This document shows positions 5,368 through 5,558 of a DNA stretch of 5,558 nucleotides, piece by piece; the stretch's first letter is position 1, and each line of letters begins with the position of its first letter. Under the pieces are notes generated by a model. It did not search any database, was not told the origin of the DNA, and worked only from the letters and a program-made list of their open reading frames with translations. The stretch lies in NCBI GenBank assembly GCA_021803885.1, contig JAJZKY010000368.1, positions 1-5,558 of the forward strand. The letters are read 5' to 3'. This DNA is from Planctomycetota bacterium. Its GTDB lineage: Bacteria; Planctomycetota; Phycisphaerae; WQYP01; JAJZKY01. The translations under genes were made by a program, and so were the position numbers.

Positions 5368-5558
5368 ATGTCCAGACCTGCTGCCAATCCGGTTGCTTCC
5401 TCCAAACGGTCTCCGTGCATGGTGAGGTGGGCGAAGGAGAGCCTTCGAGCACGCAACGACGGTGGCGGACTGCACTCTTCTTGCGGAGTCTTCGGTAGCT
5501 CGAATCAAGCTGCGATTCCGGCGAACCTCTGCGGCCAGAGTGCAGATGAGAACTTTGG
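5368..5558 (+). CDS. Possible start of a further gene, open to the window edge, unrecognised
   Basis: From ATG 5368 the frame stays open for 63 full codons to the end of the window. The start is 32 bases behind the virB8 stop, with a weak GAGAG at 5355-5359 eight bases upstream. The predicted peptide begins MSRPAANPVASSKRSP and is rich in Ser, Ala, Gly, Asn and Arg, with four cysteines. I see no signal peptide, no membrane segment and no known domain. Codon use is mixed and gives no strong coding signal, and the stretch contains a long stem-loop (5470-5545). It may be the 5' end of the next operon gene, or a non-coding structured region where an open frame occurs by chance. On the reverse strand the same stretch is also open, as it is over much of this GC-biased window. 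Confidence 0.3.
   Translation, partial: MSRPAANPVASSKRSPCMVRWAKESLRARNDGGGLHSSCGVFGSSNQAAIPANLCGQSADENF
5470..5545 (+). other. Long imperfect stem-loop downstream of virB8
   Basis: CTGCACTCT (5470-5478) pairs perfectly with AGAGTGCAG (5537-5545). After a two-by-two internal loop, bases 5481-5488 pair with 5527-5534 (GCGGAG with CTCTGC, one G-U inside and two U-G pairs at the outer end). Further in, GTAGCT (5495-5500) pairs with AGCTGC (5508-5513), including one U-G, around a seven-base loop. The three helices are nested and make one rod-like fold about 76 bases long. No T-run follows. It could be a structured untranslated RNA, a recombination or transfer-origin type site, or a coincidence in a coding region; the sequence alone does not decide. 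Confidence 0.4.

Noticed and set aside
5363..5425. Twenty-codon ORF after virB8 (ATG 5363), considered as a leader peptide
   Set aside because: The purine run GAGAG is only three bases from its ATG, there is no run of regulatory codons, and no attenuator with a T-run follows.
5432..5447. Hairpin CGAAGG/CCTTCG considered as operon terminator
   Set aside because: The six-pair stem with loop AGAG is not followed by a T-run, and a short hairpin like this is likely by chance in 223 bases.
4826..5558. Minus-strand frame open from the window end through most of virB8
   Set aside because: It would overlap virB8 almost completely, has no ribosome site that I can see, and gives no recognisable protein. 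The same antisense openness is seen opposite virB9 and virB10, so it is a shadow.

Overview
The window is an internal segment of a type IV secretion / conjugative transfer (VirB/Trb-type) operon, read entirely on the + strand. It suggests a Gram-negative bacterium with a moderately high GC genome: there is an outer-membrane lipoprotein signal, Sec signal peptides, and a VirB9/VirB10 core complex. The protein flavour resembles Trb-like transfer clusters of Acidobacteriota, but that is an impression from memory and not something the sequence proves. Nothing here shows whether the locus is on a plasmid or on an integrative element.

Layout: (1) the C-terminal 167 codons of a VirB4/TrbE ATPase, entering at its Walker B motif (1-506); (2) VirB9/TrbG, outer-ring periplasmic protein (503-1267); (3) VirB10/TrbI, envelope-spanning scaffold (1273-2613); (4) a 99-residue lipoprotein in a VirB7/TrbH/TrbK-like role that I cannot assign to a family (2623-2922); (5) TrbJ/VirB5-like secreted protein (2941-3747); (6) TrbL/VirB6 polytopic membrane protein (3776-4624); (7) VirB8/TrbF inner-membrane assembly factor (4652-5335); (8) a 223-base tail with no recognised gene (5336-5558), holding an ORF open to the window edge and a long imperfect stem-loop.

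The genes are packed with a 4-base overlap or gaps of 5 to 28 bases. Each has its own Shine-Dalgarno, and I see no internal promoter or terminator, so this is best read as one polycistronic unit. The products form one machine: VirB4 powers pilus assembly and transfer; VirB6, VirB8 and the VirB10 N-terminus form the inner-membrane part; VirB9, the VirB10 barrel and the lipoprotein form the outer-membrane core; TrbJ is the candidate minor pilus component. VirB2, VirB3, VirB11, the coupling protein and the relaxase would have to lie outside the window.

The points most worth a second look are the gene order (the RP4 trb order with trbF moved behind trbL and the lipoprotein between trbI and trbJ), the unassigned lipoprotein with two extra cysteines, the nested stem-loop in the tail, a near-repeated palindrome in and just after trbJ, and two strong inverted repeats inside virB4 and virB10. 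No exotic new system is evident; the ordinary reading is a divergent conjugation operon.
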